DNA of 64,000 nucleotides, taken from contig NZ_WGNY01000029.1 in NCBI RefSeq assembly GCF_016124325.1, positions 1-64,000 of the forward strand, given 5' to 3'. The notes under the pieces are model-generated. The model made no database searches and was not told the origin of the DNA. It was given only the letters and a program-made list of their open reading frames with translations. Both the position numbers and the translations under genes were made by a program. Within the stretch, counting starts at the first letter, position 1. The number at the start of each line of letters is the position of its first letter. The DNA comes from Phenylobacterium sp. (GTDB lineage Bacteria; Pseudomonadota; Alphaproteobacteria; Caulobacterales; Caulobacteraceae). This document shows, in pieces, positions 10,934 through 18,818 of the stretch.

Positions 10934-12688
10934 ATGTCCGAGGCCATCCTGCCGGCCGGCTGGCCCGCCATGTCCATCCAGCAGGCGCACGCCATGATGG
11001 GCCAGCCCGGCTTGCCCACCGAGGTGGGCGAGGCGGCGATCCGGGGCGTCACGTACAAGGTCTGGAAGAACCAGCCGCCGACGCTGCGCGCCGTGGCCGA
11101 GATGGCCAAGGGCCATGGCGAGAAGATCTTCCTGGTCTACGAGGACGAGCGCGTCTCCTACGAGGCCTTCCACCGCGCCGTCGCGGCCTTCGCCAAGGAG
11201 CTCCAGGCCCAGGGCGTCGCCAAGGGCGACCGGGTGGCGGTGATCATGCGCAACCTGCCGGAATGGGTGGTGGCCTTCTACGCCGCCGCCTCGATCGGCG
11301 CGATCGTCACCCCGCTGAACGCCTGGTGGACCGGGCCGGAACTGGAATACGGCCTGACCGATTCCGGCACCAAGGTCGCGGTGATGGACGCTGAGCGCTT
11401 CCAGCGGCTCTCCGAGCACTTCCACAACTGCCCCGAGCTCAAGCGCGTGTACGTCAGCCGCGAGCCCGACGAGATCGCCCATCCCTACGTCACCAAGCTG
11501 GAGGCCGTGCTGGGCGAGGCGAACGCCTGGGCGGCTCTGCCCGATCAGCCGATCCCGCCCGTCGAGATCGACACCGACGACGACGCCACCATCTTCTACA
11601 CCTCGGGCACGACCGGCCGGCCGAAGGGCGCGCTCGCCACCCACCGGGCGATCAACACCAACATCATCACCGCCGGCGCCGCGGCCGCGCGCGTCTTCCT
11701 GCGCAAGGGCGAGATGCCGCCGGCGCCCGATCCCGACGCGCCGCAGCGTTCGAGCCTGCTGTCGGTGCCGTTCTTCCATGTGACCGGCTGCTTCGCCGTC
11801 CTGAACCCGTCGGTGTTCGCCGGGGCCAAGCTGGTCCTGATGTACAAGTGGGACCCGATCCGCGCCTTCGAGCTGATCGAGCGCGAGAAGGTGACGGCGG
11901 CGGGCGGCGTGCCCACCATCGCCTGGCAGCTGATCGAGCATCCGGCGCGGGCCAACTACGACCTGTCATCGCTGGAGGCGGTCAGCTACGGCGGCGCGCC
12001 CTCGGCGCCGGAATTGGTGCGGCGGCTGCGCGAGACCTTCCCGAAATCGCAGTCGGGGCAGGGCTGGGGCATGACCGAGACCTGCGCCACGGTCACCTCC
12101 AACTCCGGCGAGGACTATCTGAACCGCCCCGACAGCTGCGGCCCCGCCGCCGCCGTCGCCGAGCTGCAGATCCGCGATCCGGCCGACGGCAAGACCATCC
12201 TGCCGCCCGGCCAGATGGGCGAGCTGTGGTCCAAGGGGCCGATGAACGCCAAGCTCTACTGGAACAAGCCCGAGCCCACGGCCCAGACCTTCGTCGACGG
12301 CTGGGTGCGCACGGGCGACCTGGCCAAGCTGGACGAGGAGGGCTTCTGCTACATCCTCGACCGGGCCAAGGACATGCTGATCCGCGGCGGCGAGAACATC
12401 TACTGCGTCGAGATCGAGAACGTCCTCTACGACCATCCGGCGGTGATGGACGCCGCGATCGTGGGCGTGCCCCACCGCATTCTCGGTGAGGAGCCGGCCG
12501 CCGTCGTGACGCTGAAGCCGGGCGCGGAGGCCACCGAGGCCGATCTGCGGGCCCACGTGGCCGAGCACCTGGCCGCCTTCAAGGTGCCGATCGCGGTCAA
12601 GTTCTGGCACGAAACCCTGCCGCGGAACCCCAACGGCAAGATCCTGAAGAGCGAGCTGAAGAAGCTCTTCCAGGAAGAGACGGCCTGA
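10934..12688 (+). CDS. Class I adenylate-forming acyl-CoA synthetase
   Basis: A 584-residue AMP-forming ligase that activates a carboxylate as acyl-AMP and then acyl-CoA. Motifs are the phosphate loop YTSGTTGRPKGA (about residues 221-232), GWGMTETCATV, GELWSKGP, the hinge GWVRTGDLAKLDEEGF, and the C-terminal lysine in NGKILKSELKKL. The sequence around NAWWTGPELEYGL is typical of medium- or long-chain fatty acyl-CoA synthetases. The start at ATG 10934 (MSEAILPAGWP) is preferred over an in-frame start 28 codons upstream. Its stop overlaps the likely CTG start of tlyA, so the two genes are probably co-translated. The actual substrate cannot be told. Confidence 0.92.
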   Translation: MSEAILPAGWPAMSIQQAHAMMGQPGLPTEVGEAAIRGVTYKVWKNQPPTLRAVAEMAKGHGEKIFLVYEDERVSYEAFHRAVAAFAKELQAQGVAKGDRVAVIMRNLPEWVVAFYAAASIGAIVTPLNAWWTGPELEYGLTDSGTKVAVMDAERFQRLSEHFHNCPELKRVYVSREPDEIAHPYVTKLEAVLGEANAWAALPDQPIPPVEIDTDDDATIFYTSGTTGRPKGALATHRAINTNIITAGAAAARVFLRKGEMPPAPDPDAPQRSSLLSVPFFHVTGCFAVLNPSVFAGAKLVLMYKWDPIRAFELIEREKVTAAGGVPTIAWQLIEHPARANYDLSSLEAVSYGGAPSAPELVRRLRETFPKSQSGQGWGMTETCATVTSNSGEDYLNRPDSCGPAAAVAELQIRDPADGKTILPPGQMGELWSKGPMNAKLYWNKPEPTAQTFVDGWVRTGDLAKLDEEGFCYILDRAKDMLIRGGENIYCVEIENVLYDHPAVMDAAIVGVPHRILGEEPAAVVTLKPGAEATEADLRAHVAEHLAAFKVPIAVKFWHETLPRNPNGKILKSELKKLFQEETA

Positions 12689-13413
12689 AGACCCGCGCCG
12701 ATCTCCTGCTGGTCGCGCGCGGCCTGTTCGAGAGCCGCGCCAAGGCCCGCGCGGCGATCGAGGCGGGCGGGGTGACCGCCGACGGCCGGCCGGTGGCCAA
12801 GGCCTCGGACCTGCTGGCCGACGACGCGACGATCGAGGCCGTGGCGGCCCATCCCTGGGTGGGGCGCGGGGCGCTCAAGCTGGTCCACGCCCTCGACGCC
12901 TGGCCGATCGCCGTCGAGGGCCGGATCGTGCTGGACCTGGGCGCCTCGACCGGCGGCTTCACCGAGGTCTGCCTCTCCCGCGGCGCGGCGCGCGTCTACG
13001 CCGTCGACGTCGGCCGAGGCCAGCTCCATCCGAAGGTGGCGGCCGATCCGCGCGTGGTGAGCCTGGAGGCCGTCGACGCCCGCGACCTGACCGCCGCGCT
13101 GATCCCGCAGGCTCCGGGCCTGATCGTCACCGACGTCAGCTTCATCTCGCTGGCCAAGGCGCTGCCGGCCGCGCTGGCCCTGGCCGCGCCGGGCGCCGAC
13201 CTCGTGGCCCTGGTGAAGCCGCAGTTCGAGGTCGGGCCGGCCCGCGTGGGCAAGGGCGGCGTTGTCGCCGATCCGGCCGCCCGCGCCGACGCGCTGGCGG
13301 ACGTCGAGGCGTTCCTTCAGGCAAGCGGCTGGACCGTTCAGGCGACCGCGGACAGCCCGATCACGGGCGCCGACGGCAACCGTGAGTTCCTGGTCTGGGC
13401 GCGGCGGGCCTAG
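12685..13413 (+). CDS. tlyA: TlyA family rRNA (cytidine-2'-O)-methyltransferase / hemolysin A-like
   Basis: TlyA-type protein: an S4 RNA-binding domain (about residues 1-60, DLLLVARGLFESRAKARAAIEAG) followed by an FtsJ-like methyltransferase domain with LDLGASTGGFTEVCL as the SAM motif and LIVTDVSFISL and LVKPQFEVG downstream. No ATG, GTG or TTG occurs at the right place. A CTG at 12685-12687 sits in a CTGA overlap with the preceding stop and 7 bases after GGAAG, so I take CTG as the start, giving 242 residues. Starting at the first GTG (12772) would delete half of the S4 domain. The 3' end shares CTAG with the convergent gene at 13410. Confidence 0.88.
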   Translation: MKTRADLLLVARGLFESRAKARAAIEAGGVTADGRPVAKASDLLADDATIEAVAAHPWVGRGALKLVHALDAWPIAVEGRIVLDLGASTGGFTEVCLSRGAARVYAVDVGRGQLHPKVAADPRVVSLEAVDARDLTAALIPQAPGLIVTDVSFISLAKALPAALALAAPGADLVALVKPQFEVGPARVGKGGVVADPAARADALADVEAFLQASGWTVQATADSPITGADGNREFLVWARRA

Positions 13414-14012
13414 TCGACGACGGCGTAGCGGCCGGTCGCGTCGCGGCAGACGCGCACGAAGCGGGTCTGGGTCCGGCCGTCGGGCATGTAGATCGGGCTC
13501 TCGGCGAGGGTGCAATCGTCCGCGTCGGGCTTGCGGTCCTCGACGCGGCGGCGCTCGTCGGCCCATGCGTCGTCCCGGCGCGCGGCGTCCTCGCGAGCCT
13601 GGTCGGCCGCGGCGTCGGCGTAGGCGTCGCGGTTGTAGTAGGGCTCGCGCGTCTCGTAGTTCGTGGCCACCGGCGGCGGCGGCGGCGGCGGGGCCGAGGT
13701 GCAGGCCGCGGTCTTGTTGCCGATCACGCCGCCGGCGATGGCGCCCAGCAGGCCGCCCAGGATGGCGCCCTCGGTGCGGGCGTTGCGGGCCGCGGCGTTC
13801 GAGCCGATCACCGCGCCCATGCCGCCGCCGATCAGCGCGCCGGCGGTGCCGCGCTGGGTCGCGTCGCGCTTGCACGGATCGTAGTAGTAACCGTTGGAGC
13901 TCTGAGCGGTGTAGGGTGAGGTCTGGGCCACGGCCGCTGCGGACGAGGCCAGCGCGATCACGCCAGCGAGGGCGGCGGCTCCGGCCTTGGCGATGGTGAC
14001 ACGCTTGGACAT
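13410..14012 (-). CDS. Exported glycine-zipper protein
   Basis: A 200-residue exported protein with a signal peptide (MSKRVTIAKAGAAALAGVIALASSAAAVAQ). Residues about 50-100 form a long glycine zipper (GTAGALIGGGMGAVIGSNAAA ... GAILGGLLGAIAGGVIGN), followed by a poly-proline linker (eight Pro), a Tyr-rich and acidic helical segment and a C-terminal domain with two Cys residues (DDCTLAESPIYMPDGRTQTRFVRVC). This places it in the glycine-zipper 2TM outer-membrane family, like the shorter protein at 6828-7202. It likely contributes to envelope structure. The TAG stop overlaps the stop of tlyA in a shared CTAG. Confidence 0.88.
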   Translation of the reverse strand: MSKRVTIAKAGAAALAGVIALASSAAAVAQTSPYTAQSSNGYYYDPCKRDATQRGTAGALIGGGMGAVIGSNAAARNARTEGAILGGLLGAIAGGVIGNKTAACTSAPPPPPPPVATNYETREPYYNRDAYADAAADQAREDAARRDDAWADERRRVEDRKPDADDCTLAESPIYMPDGRTQTRFVRVCRDATGRYAVVD

Positions 14013-14155
14013 TAGGTATCCCTCTGCTCGACCCTTTAGCCCGCCTTACGGCAAGCCTGACCGTGAAGATGCGTCGGCGAAGCTGAACGGCTGTTGAGAA
14101 ACTCGTTCATGTTCGTTCATTTTGGCCGAACCAAGACCTTGATCGCGGGGCGCGC

Positions 14156-15448
14156 ATGAGGCCGCCCGCGCGCCGGGCCAAGGGCCGGCCGAATCCCCGG
14201 CCGACGCCCGGCCCGCCGGTGGAGCTGCGCATCGAATCCCTGGGCGGAGAAGGCGACGGCGTGGCGGCCGGCCCGGTCTTCGTGCCGTTCACGCTGCCGG
14301 GCGAGCGGGTGCGGGCGCAGGGTTCCGGCGAGCGCCGCGAACTCGTCGAGGTGCTGGAGCCCAGCGCCGAGCGCATCGAGCCGGCCTGTCCCCATTTCGG
14401 CGCCTGCGGCGGCTGCGCCCTGCAGCACTGGGCGCACGGTTCGTACCTGGCCTGGAAGGTGGAGCGCCTGGGCGTCACCCTCGCGCGCCAACACATCGAG
14501 ACCGAGATTCTCGCCCCCTTCGCGGCCGCTCCGGGCACGCGGCGGCGCGTGGCGCTGCACGCCCGCCGGGGCGGGCCCGACGGCGCGCGCCTCGGCTACA
14601 AGACGCGTCGCTCGTGGGACCTCGTGGACATCCGGGCCTGTCCGGTCGCCGACCCGCGGATCACGGCGGCCCTGCCGGCGCTGAAGCGGCTGGCGGCGCC
14701 CCTGTTCGAACATCCGAAGTCGGCGCCGACGCTGCACCTTACGCTGACCGACGCCGGCCTGGACATCGACATCACGGGCGTCGAGGCGAAGAGCGGCGGC
14801 CTGTCGGCCGACGCCCGCATGCAGGTGGCCGAGCGCGCAGCCGCGGCCGATTTCGCCCGCGTCACCCTGGCGGGTGAGGCGGCCTACATGATCGGCGCGC
14901 CGCGGGTGCGCCTGGGGCCGGTGGTCGTTTCGCTTCCGCCAGGCGCGTTCCTGCAGGCGACCGTCGAGGCCGAGGCCGCGATGGCGGCGTTCGCGACCGA
15001 GGCGGCGGCCGGCGCGGCGCGGATCGCCGACCTCTACTGCGGCGTGGGCACCTTCACCTTCCGGCTGGCCGAGATCGCCCCGGTCTACGCCGCCGACTTC
15101 GCCGCCGAGGCGATCCAGGCCCTGACTGGCGCGCTGGCCTCGGCGCCGGGCCTGAAGGGCGTGACCGCCGAGGCGCGCGACCTCGCGCGGCGCCCTGTGC
15201 TGGCCGAGGAGCTCAAGCGCGTCGACGTCGCCGTCTTCGATCCGCCGCGGGCGGGCGCGGCCGAACAGACGGCGGAGCTGGCGCGATCGGGCGTGGCGCG
15301 GGTCATCGCCGTCTCCTGCAATCCGGCCACCTTCGCCCGCGACGCGCGCACCCTGATCGACGCCGGCTTTCGACTGGAGCGGGTGCTTCCGGTCGACCAG
15401 TTCCTCTGGTCGCCGCATATCGAGCTGGCGGCGGTGTTCTCGAGATGA
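14156..15448 (+). CDS. Class I SAM-dependent RNA uracil-C5 methyltransferase (RumA/TrmA family)
   Basis: A 430-residue RNA m5U methyltransferase. An N-terminal basic tail and TRAM-like beta domain (about 20-70, LRIESLGGEGDGVAAG) precede an iron-sulfur site, C78, C84, C87 (CPHFGACGGC) and C162 (RACPVADPR). The catalytic domain has the SAM motif IADLYCGVGTFTF, FDPPRAGA and the catalytic C388 in SCNPATFARD, which forms the covalent adduct with uracil C6. The Fe-S site points to the RlmD/RumA branch (23S rRNA), but the exact target uridine cannot be assigned. The stop overlaps the start of the next gene by 4 bases (ATGA), suggesting translational coupling. Confidence 0.93.
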   Translation: MRPPARRAKGRPNPRPTPGPPVELRIESLGGEGDGVAAGPVFVPFTLPGERVRAQGSGERRELVEVLEPSAERIEPACPHFGACGGCALQHWAHGSYLAWKVERLGVTLARQHIETEILAPFAAAPGTRRRVALHARRGGPDGARLGYKTRRSWDLVDIRACPVADPRITAALPALKRLAAPLFEHPKSAPTLHLTLTDAGLDIDITGVEAKSGGLSADARMQVAERAAAADFARVTLAGEAAYMIGAPRVRLGPVVVSLPPGAFLQATVEAEAAMAAFATEAAAGAARIADLYCGVGTFTFRLAEIAPVYAADFAAEAIQALTGALASAPGLKGVTAEARDLARRPVLAEELKRVDVAVFDPPRAGAAEQTAELARSGVARVIAVSCNPATFARDARTLIDAGFRLERVLPVDQFLWSPHIELAAVFSR

Positions 15449-16515
15449 CGACCGACCCGCCGCTCGTGTCGGTGATCATCCCCTGCTTCAACGCTGGCGC
15501 CATGCTCGGCCCGGCCCTGAAGTCGGTGCTGGGCCAGACGTGGCCGAACCTGGAGATCATCTTCGTCGACAACAACTCCACCGACGGCAGCTTGGCGACG
15601 GCGCGTGACGTGCTCGAAGGGCAGGGCCGACCGTTCCAGGTCCTGACCTGCGCGGAGCAGGGCGTGAACCACGCCCGCAACCTGGGTTTCAGCCTGGCGG
15701 GTGGCGACTTCATCCAATGGTTCGACGCCGACGACGAACTGGCGCCCACCAAGATCGCGCTGCAGGCCGCCGCCATGCAGGCCGATCCCGCGATCGACAT
15801 CGCCTATGGCGACTGGGTCGAGGCGCGCATGGCGCCGGGTCAGCCCCCGCGGCTCTTGCCGCACAGGTTGCGGCAAGACGACGACCAGCTCGCGCGCACG
15901 CTGGCGGGCGCTTGGTATCCGCCGCATCTCTACCTCATCCGGCGCGCGGCCGCCGAGCGGCTCCAGGCGGCGCAAGCCTGGTTCCCCGGGCGGCCGGTCG
16001 CGACCGATGTGGAATACAGCGCCATCGCCGCCCTCATGGGCATGGCCTTCCGGCACGTGCCCGAGGCGATCGTGCGCTACAACCTGTGGTCCGGTAGCCA
16101 GATCGGATCGACGATCGGCTACTCGCGCCGTGTAGCGGTCCTGGAAGCCATCTTCACCCGGCTCAAGGGCTGGTCCGGTCAGGTCGCGCTGAGTGAACGC
16201 CATCGGGTTCTGTTGAACCAGAACTGGAAGGTCTGGCGCATGGCGCCCGATGCGGTGACCTTGGCCAAATTGCCCGGCCGGCGGTTCAGGCTGACACGGA
16301 AGGCCGATGGCCGCAGCCGGGACCTGCGTCCACGCGAGGCTGAGGTCGCGCGCATGCTACTGGCCGCGGCGAGGCCTCTGACGACCTGCCACTATGCTCT
16401 GATGCTGGCCGAAACCGTCGCCGCCCTGGGCGGCGACCACGCCTTGGCCGTGCAGGCGATGGAACGCCTGCAGGCCGAAGGGTTCATGCAAGAGGTCGAC
16501 CCGTCGCGCCTCTAG
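15445..16515 (+). CDS. Glycosyltransferase family 2 protein
   Basis: A 356-residue GT-A fold glycosyltransferase without membrane segments, so cytoplasmic or membrane-peripheral. The N-terminal domain begins LVSVIIPCFNAGAMLGPALKSVLGQTWPNLEIIFVDNNSTDGS; the nucleotide-sugar and metal motif is WFDADDELAP (the DxD, about residue 92-96). The second half is less conserved and includes a helical C-terminus. It starts in an ATGA overlap with the RNA methyltransferase gene, but no functional link is obvious. The stop TAG shares a CTAG with the convergent PEPxxWA gene. Donor and acceptor are unknown; cell-surface polysaccharide is the usual role. Confidence 0.9.
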   Translation: MTTDPPLVSVIIPCFNAGAMLGPALKSVLGQTWPNLEIIFVDNNSTDGSLATARDVLEGQGRPFQVLTCAEQGVNHARNLGFSLAGGDFIQWFDADDELAPTKIALQAAAMQADPAIDIAYGDWVEARMAPGQPPRLLPHRLRQDDDQLARTLAGAWYPPHLYLIRRAAAERLQAAQAWFPGRPVATDVEYSAIAALMGMAFRHVPEAIVRYNLWSGSQIGSTIGYSRRVAVLEAIFTRLKGWSGQVALSERHRVLLNQNWKVWRMAPDAVTLAKLPGRRFRLTRKADGRSRDLRPREAEVARMLLAAARPLTTCHYALMLAETVAALGGDHALAVQAMERLQAEGFMQEVDPSRL

Positions 16516-17078
16516 GCGACCTCGATCCGCCGCCTTCGCCTCGCCAGGGCCCCGGTCGCGCCGAAGCCCAGGATCAGCAGCGCCCATGTCGCGGGTTCGG
16601 GGACGCCGCCTCCGGGTGCGCGCGCCTCGCCAGTGAATGTTTGAAAGCTGTTCGAGCCGTCGAAGATGCTGATGGCGTAGGTGCTGGCGACCGCCGTCGA
16701 GAAGTAGAATTGGCCGCTCGAGGTGTGGGGCGCGATCAGGTTGGCCGCTGTGTCATTGAGGTGGCCGTCGAACCGATAGTCGTAATAGCTGTAGAAGGGC
16801 GTTTCCAAGGGACCCGAGCAGCTGCCGGTGCACGAGTAGGCGCTCCAATCGTCGCGGTCAGTCCATGCATAGCCGTAGTACGCATCCGGGTTGGTGACGG
16901 AAAAGGCGTAGATGTACCAGTCGTCGGAGTTGTTGAAGACCGTGTACTGGCCCGCGGTCTCGACAACGTAGAAGTCGTTCGGATCGAACACGGGGTCGGC
17001 GTGAGCGACGGCGCCCAGGCCCATCGTCGCGGCGACCGCCGCCGAGGCCAGCAGCCCCTTCAGTCCCTTCGTTTGCAT
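16512..17078 (-). CDS. PEPxxWA-CTERM sorting-domain protein
   Basis: A 188-residue exported protein with signal peptide MQTKGLKGLLASAAVAATMGLGAVAHA. The mature domain is rich in Tyr, Asp, Ser and Asn (DDWYIYAFSV, FYSYYDYRFDGHLND) with one close Cys pair (SCTGSC). It ends in the PEPxxWA sorting signal GVPEPATWALLILGFGATGALARRRRR. ATG 17078 was chosen for the signal peptide over an upstream start. This is the second of three such proteins in the window. No exosortase gene is present here. Surface attachment or extracellular matrix is the likely location; the biochemical role is unknown. Confidence 0.88.
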   Translation of the reverse strand: MQTKGLKGLLASAAVAATMGLGAVAHADPVFDPNDFYVVETAGQYTVFNNSDDWYIYAFSVTNPDAYYGYAWTDRDDWSAYSCTGSCSGPLETPFYSYYDYRFDGHLNDTAANLIAPHTSSGQFYFSTAVASTYAISIFDGSNSFQTFTGEARAPGGGVPEPATWALLILGFGATGALARRRRRIEVA

Positions 17079-17199
17079 CGAAAGCCCCCCATCGATTGCA
17101 CGGCGACCGCAGTTCCGCAGACGCGCCAATTGAACGCTACCAGATCGCATCGGGAGGTAAATTGCATACCCCTGTCAGGCGAGCATCGTTCGGTGACGC

Positions 17200-18294
17200 C
17201 TAGGTCCCGAAAAGGTCGATCTGGTCGCCCGCTTTCGGCGGGACTCGGAATTTCTCCATGGAGAGGGGCTCCCACGGCCGATCCAGGCCGAACTTCCGCT
17301 GCGCCGCCTTGAACCGCGCCGCCATCAGGTCGGCGACAGGCCCGCCGCCGCGCATCCTTTGCCTCCACTCAGGGTCGTAGTCCTTGCCGCCGCGCATCTG
17401 GCGCACCAGCGACATGACGCGGCGCGCGCGGTCGGGATGGTCGCTCTCCAGCCACTCGCGGAACAGGTCCTTGATCTCCATGGGCAGGCGCAGGGCGACG
17501 TAGCCGGCGCCGGAGGCGCCCGCCTCGGCGGCCTGTTCCAGCACGGCCTCCATCTCGTGGTCGTTGAGACCTGGGATGCAGGGGGCGAACATCACGCTCA
17601 CCGGCACGCCGGCGGCGCTCAGTCCGCGCACGGCGTCCAGGCGGCGCTGGGGCGTGGCCGCCCGCGGCTCCATCGACCGCGCCAGCTTGCGGTCCAATGT
17701 GGTGATCGAGACGGCGACCCGCGCCAGACCTTCGGCGGCGGCCTCGGCCAGGAGATCGACATCGCGCAGGATCAGCGCCGACTTGGTGATCACCGTGAAG
17801 GCATGGCGGAAACGGACGAGCACCTCGATCACGCCGCGCGTCACGCGCAGGCTCCGCTCCTGCGGCTGGTAGGGATCAGTGTTGCCGCCGATGTGGATGA
17901 ACTCGGGCTTGTACCTGGGCTTGGAGAGTTCCGCCTCCAGCAACTTCGCCGCCTCGGGCTTGAAGAAGAGCTTGGATTCGAAATCCAGGCCCGGCGACAG
18001 GCCCATGTAGGCGTGGGCCGGGCGCGCGTAGCAGTAGATGCAGCCGTGCTCGCAGCCCCGGTAGGGATTGATCGACGCCGAGAAGCCCACGTCGGGGCTG
18101 TCGTTGTGGCTGATGATGACCCGGGCCTTCTCGGCCGTGAGCGTGGTCTGGATCTGTCCCGGCCCGTCGTCGTCGCCCGTCCAGCCGTCGTCGAACGCCT
18201 CGCGCACCTGCGTCTCGTAGCGGCCCGTGGCGTTCGAGCGGGCGCCGCGGCCCCGGGCGGCGTTGGGGATCTGGGAGGTGAAGCCGGACGACAT
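17200..18294 (-). CDS. PA0069 family radical SAM protein
   Basis: A 364-residue radical SAM protein with the cluster-binding motif CX3CX2C (C81, C85, C88 in CEHGCIYCYA) after NPYRG, the signature of the PA0069/SplB-like family. Further landmarks are FIHIGGNTDPYQPQER, TKSALILRD and VSVMFAPCIPGLNDHE. A role in DNA-photoproduct repair is sometimes suggested for relatives, but the substrate is not established. ATG 18294 (MSSGFTSQ) was preferred to an in-frame start 21 codons upstream. It is divergent from the gene at 18372. Confidence 0.93.
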   Translation of the reverse strand: MSSGFTSQIPNAARGRGARSNATGRYETQVREAFDDGWTGDDDGPGQIQTTLTAEKARVIISHNDSPDVGFSASINPYRGCEHGCIYCYARPAHAYMGLSPGLDFESKLFFKPEAAKLLEAELSKPRYKPEFIHIGGNTDPYQPQERSLRVTRGVIEVLVRFRHAFTVITKSALILRDVDLLAEAAAEGLARVAVSITTLDRKLARSMEPRAATPQRRLDAVRGLSAAGVPVSVMFAPCIPGLNDHEMEAVLEQAAEAGASGAGYVALRLPMEIKDLFREWLESDHPDRARRVMSLVRQMRGGKDYDPEWRQRMRGGGPVADLMAARFKAAQRKFGLDRPWEPLSMEKFRVPPKAGDQIDLFGT

Positions 18295-18371
18295 GGCCCG
18301 AGCATAGGGAAATGGATAGAACGAAACAAGAACTCTTGACGCCCTCCGCCGAAGCACGGTCTGACGAAACG

Positions 18372-18818
18372 ATGCTCACGGTGATCATCGACGCGCGGGA
18401 GGGCGCGCAGGGGCTGCCGGCGCTGCTGGCCCAGCTCACCGCCGGCGCCGTCGACGGCCTGGTCCGGCAGGTCCAGATCGTGGCGGCCGAGGGCGCGCCC
18501 CAGATCGGCGCGCTGTGCGAGGAGACGGGGGCCGAGGCCCATCCGACGCTCGAAGCCGGCGCCGTGGCGGCGCGGGCCGACCAGCTCCTGATCCTGCCGG
18601 CCGACTTCCGCCTGCGCGACGGCTGGATCGGATCGCTGGAGGGCCACCTGGGCCGCGGCGGCGAGCCGGCGGTCGTCAGCGGCCTCGCCGACGTCGGATT
18701 GTTCGGCCGCCGCCCGTTCGGAGTGCTAGTCGAACGCCGCCGCCTGGAGGGGCGCCGAGGCGCCGATCTGCAGCGGTTGCGGCGCGAGCTCGGGCTGCGC
18801 GTCCGGCGCATCGGGTAG
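18372..18818 (+). CDS. Hypothetical protein with glycosyltransferase-like N-terminus
   Basis: A 148-residue protein beginning MLTVIIDAREGAQGLPALLAQL, reminiscent of the first strand and helix of GT-A family 2 glycosyltransferases, with LLILPADFRLRDGWIGSLEGHL where the DxD region would be, but no true DxD. It looks like a small degenerate GT2-like protein; function unknown. An upstream ATG at 18312 would add 20 residues of less convincing sequence. Its 3' end overlaps the convergent lytic transglycosylase gene by 93 bases, so one of the two ends is under double coding constraint. Confidence 0.7.
   Translation: MLTVIIDAREGAQGLPALLAQLTAGAVDGLVRQVQIVAAEGAPQIGALCEETGAEAHPTLEAGAVAARADQLLILPADFRLRDGWIGSLEGHLGRGGEPAVVSGLADVGLFGRRPFGVLVERRRLEGRRGADLQRLRRELGLRVRRIG

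Noticed and set aside
12772..13413. tlyA starting at GTG 12772.
   Set aside because: It would drop about 29 residues, including the first S4 helices, and has no good ribosome-binding site compared with CTG 12685.
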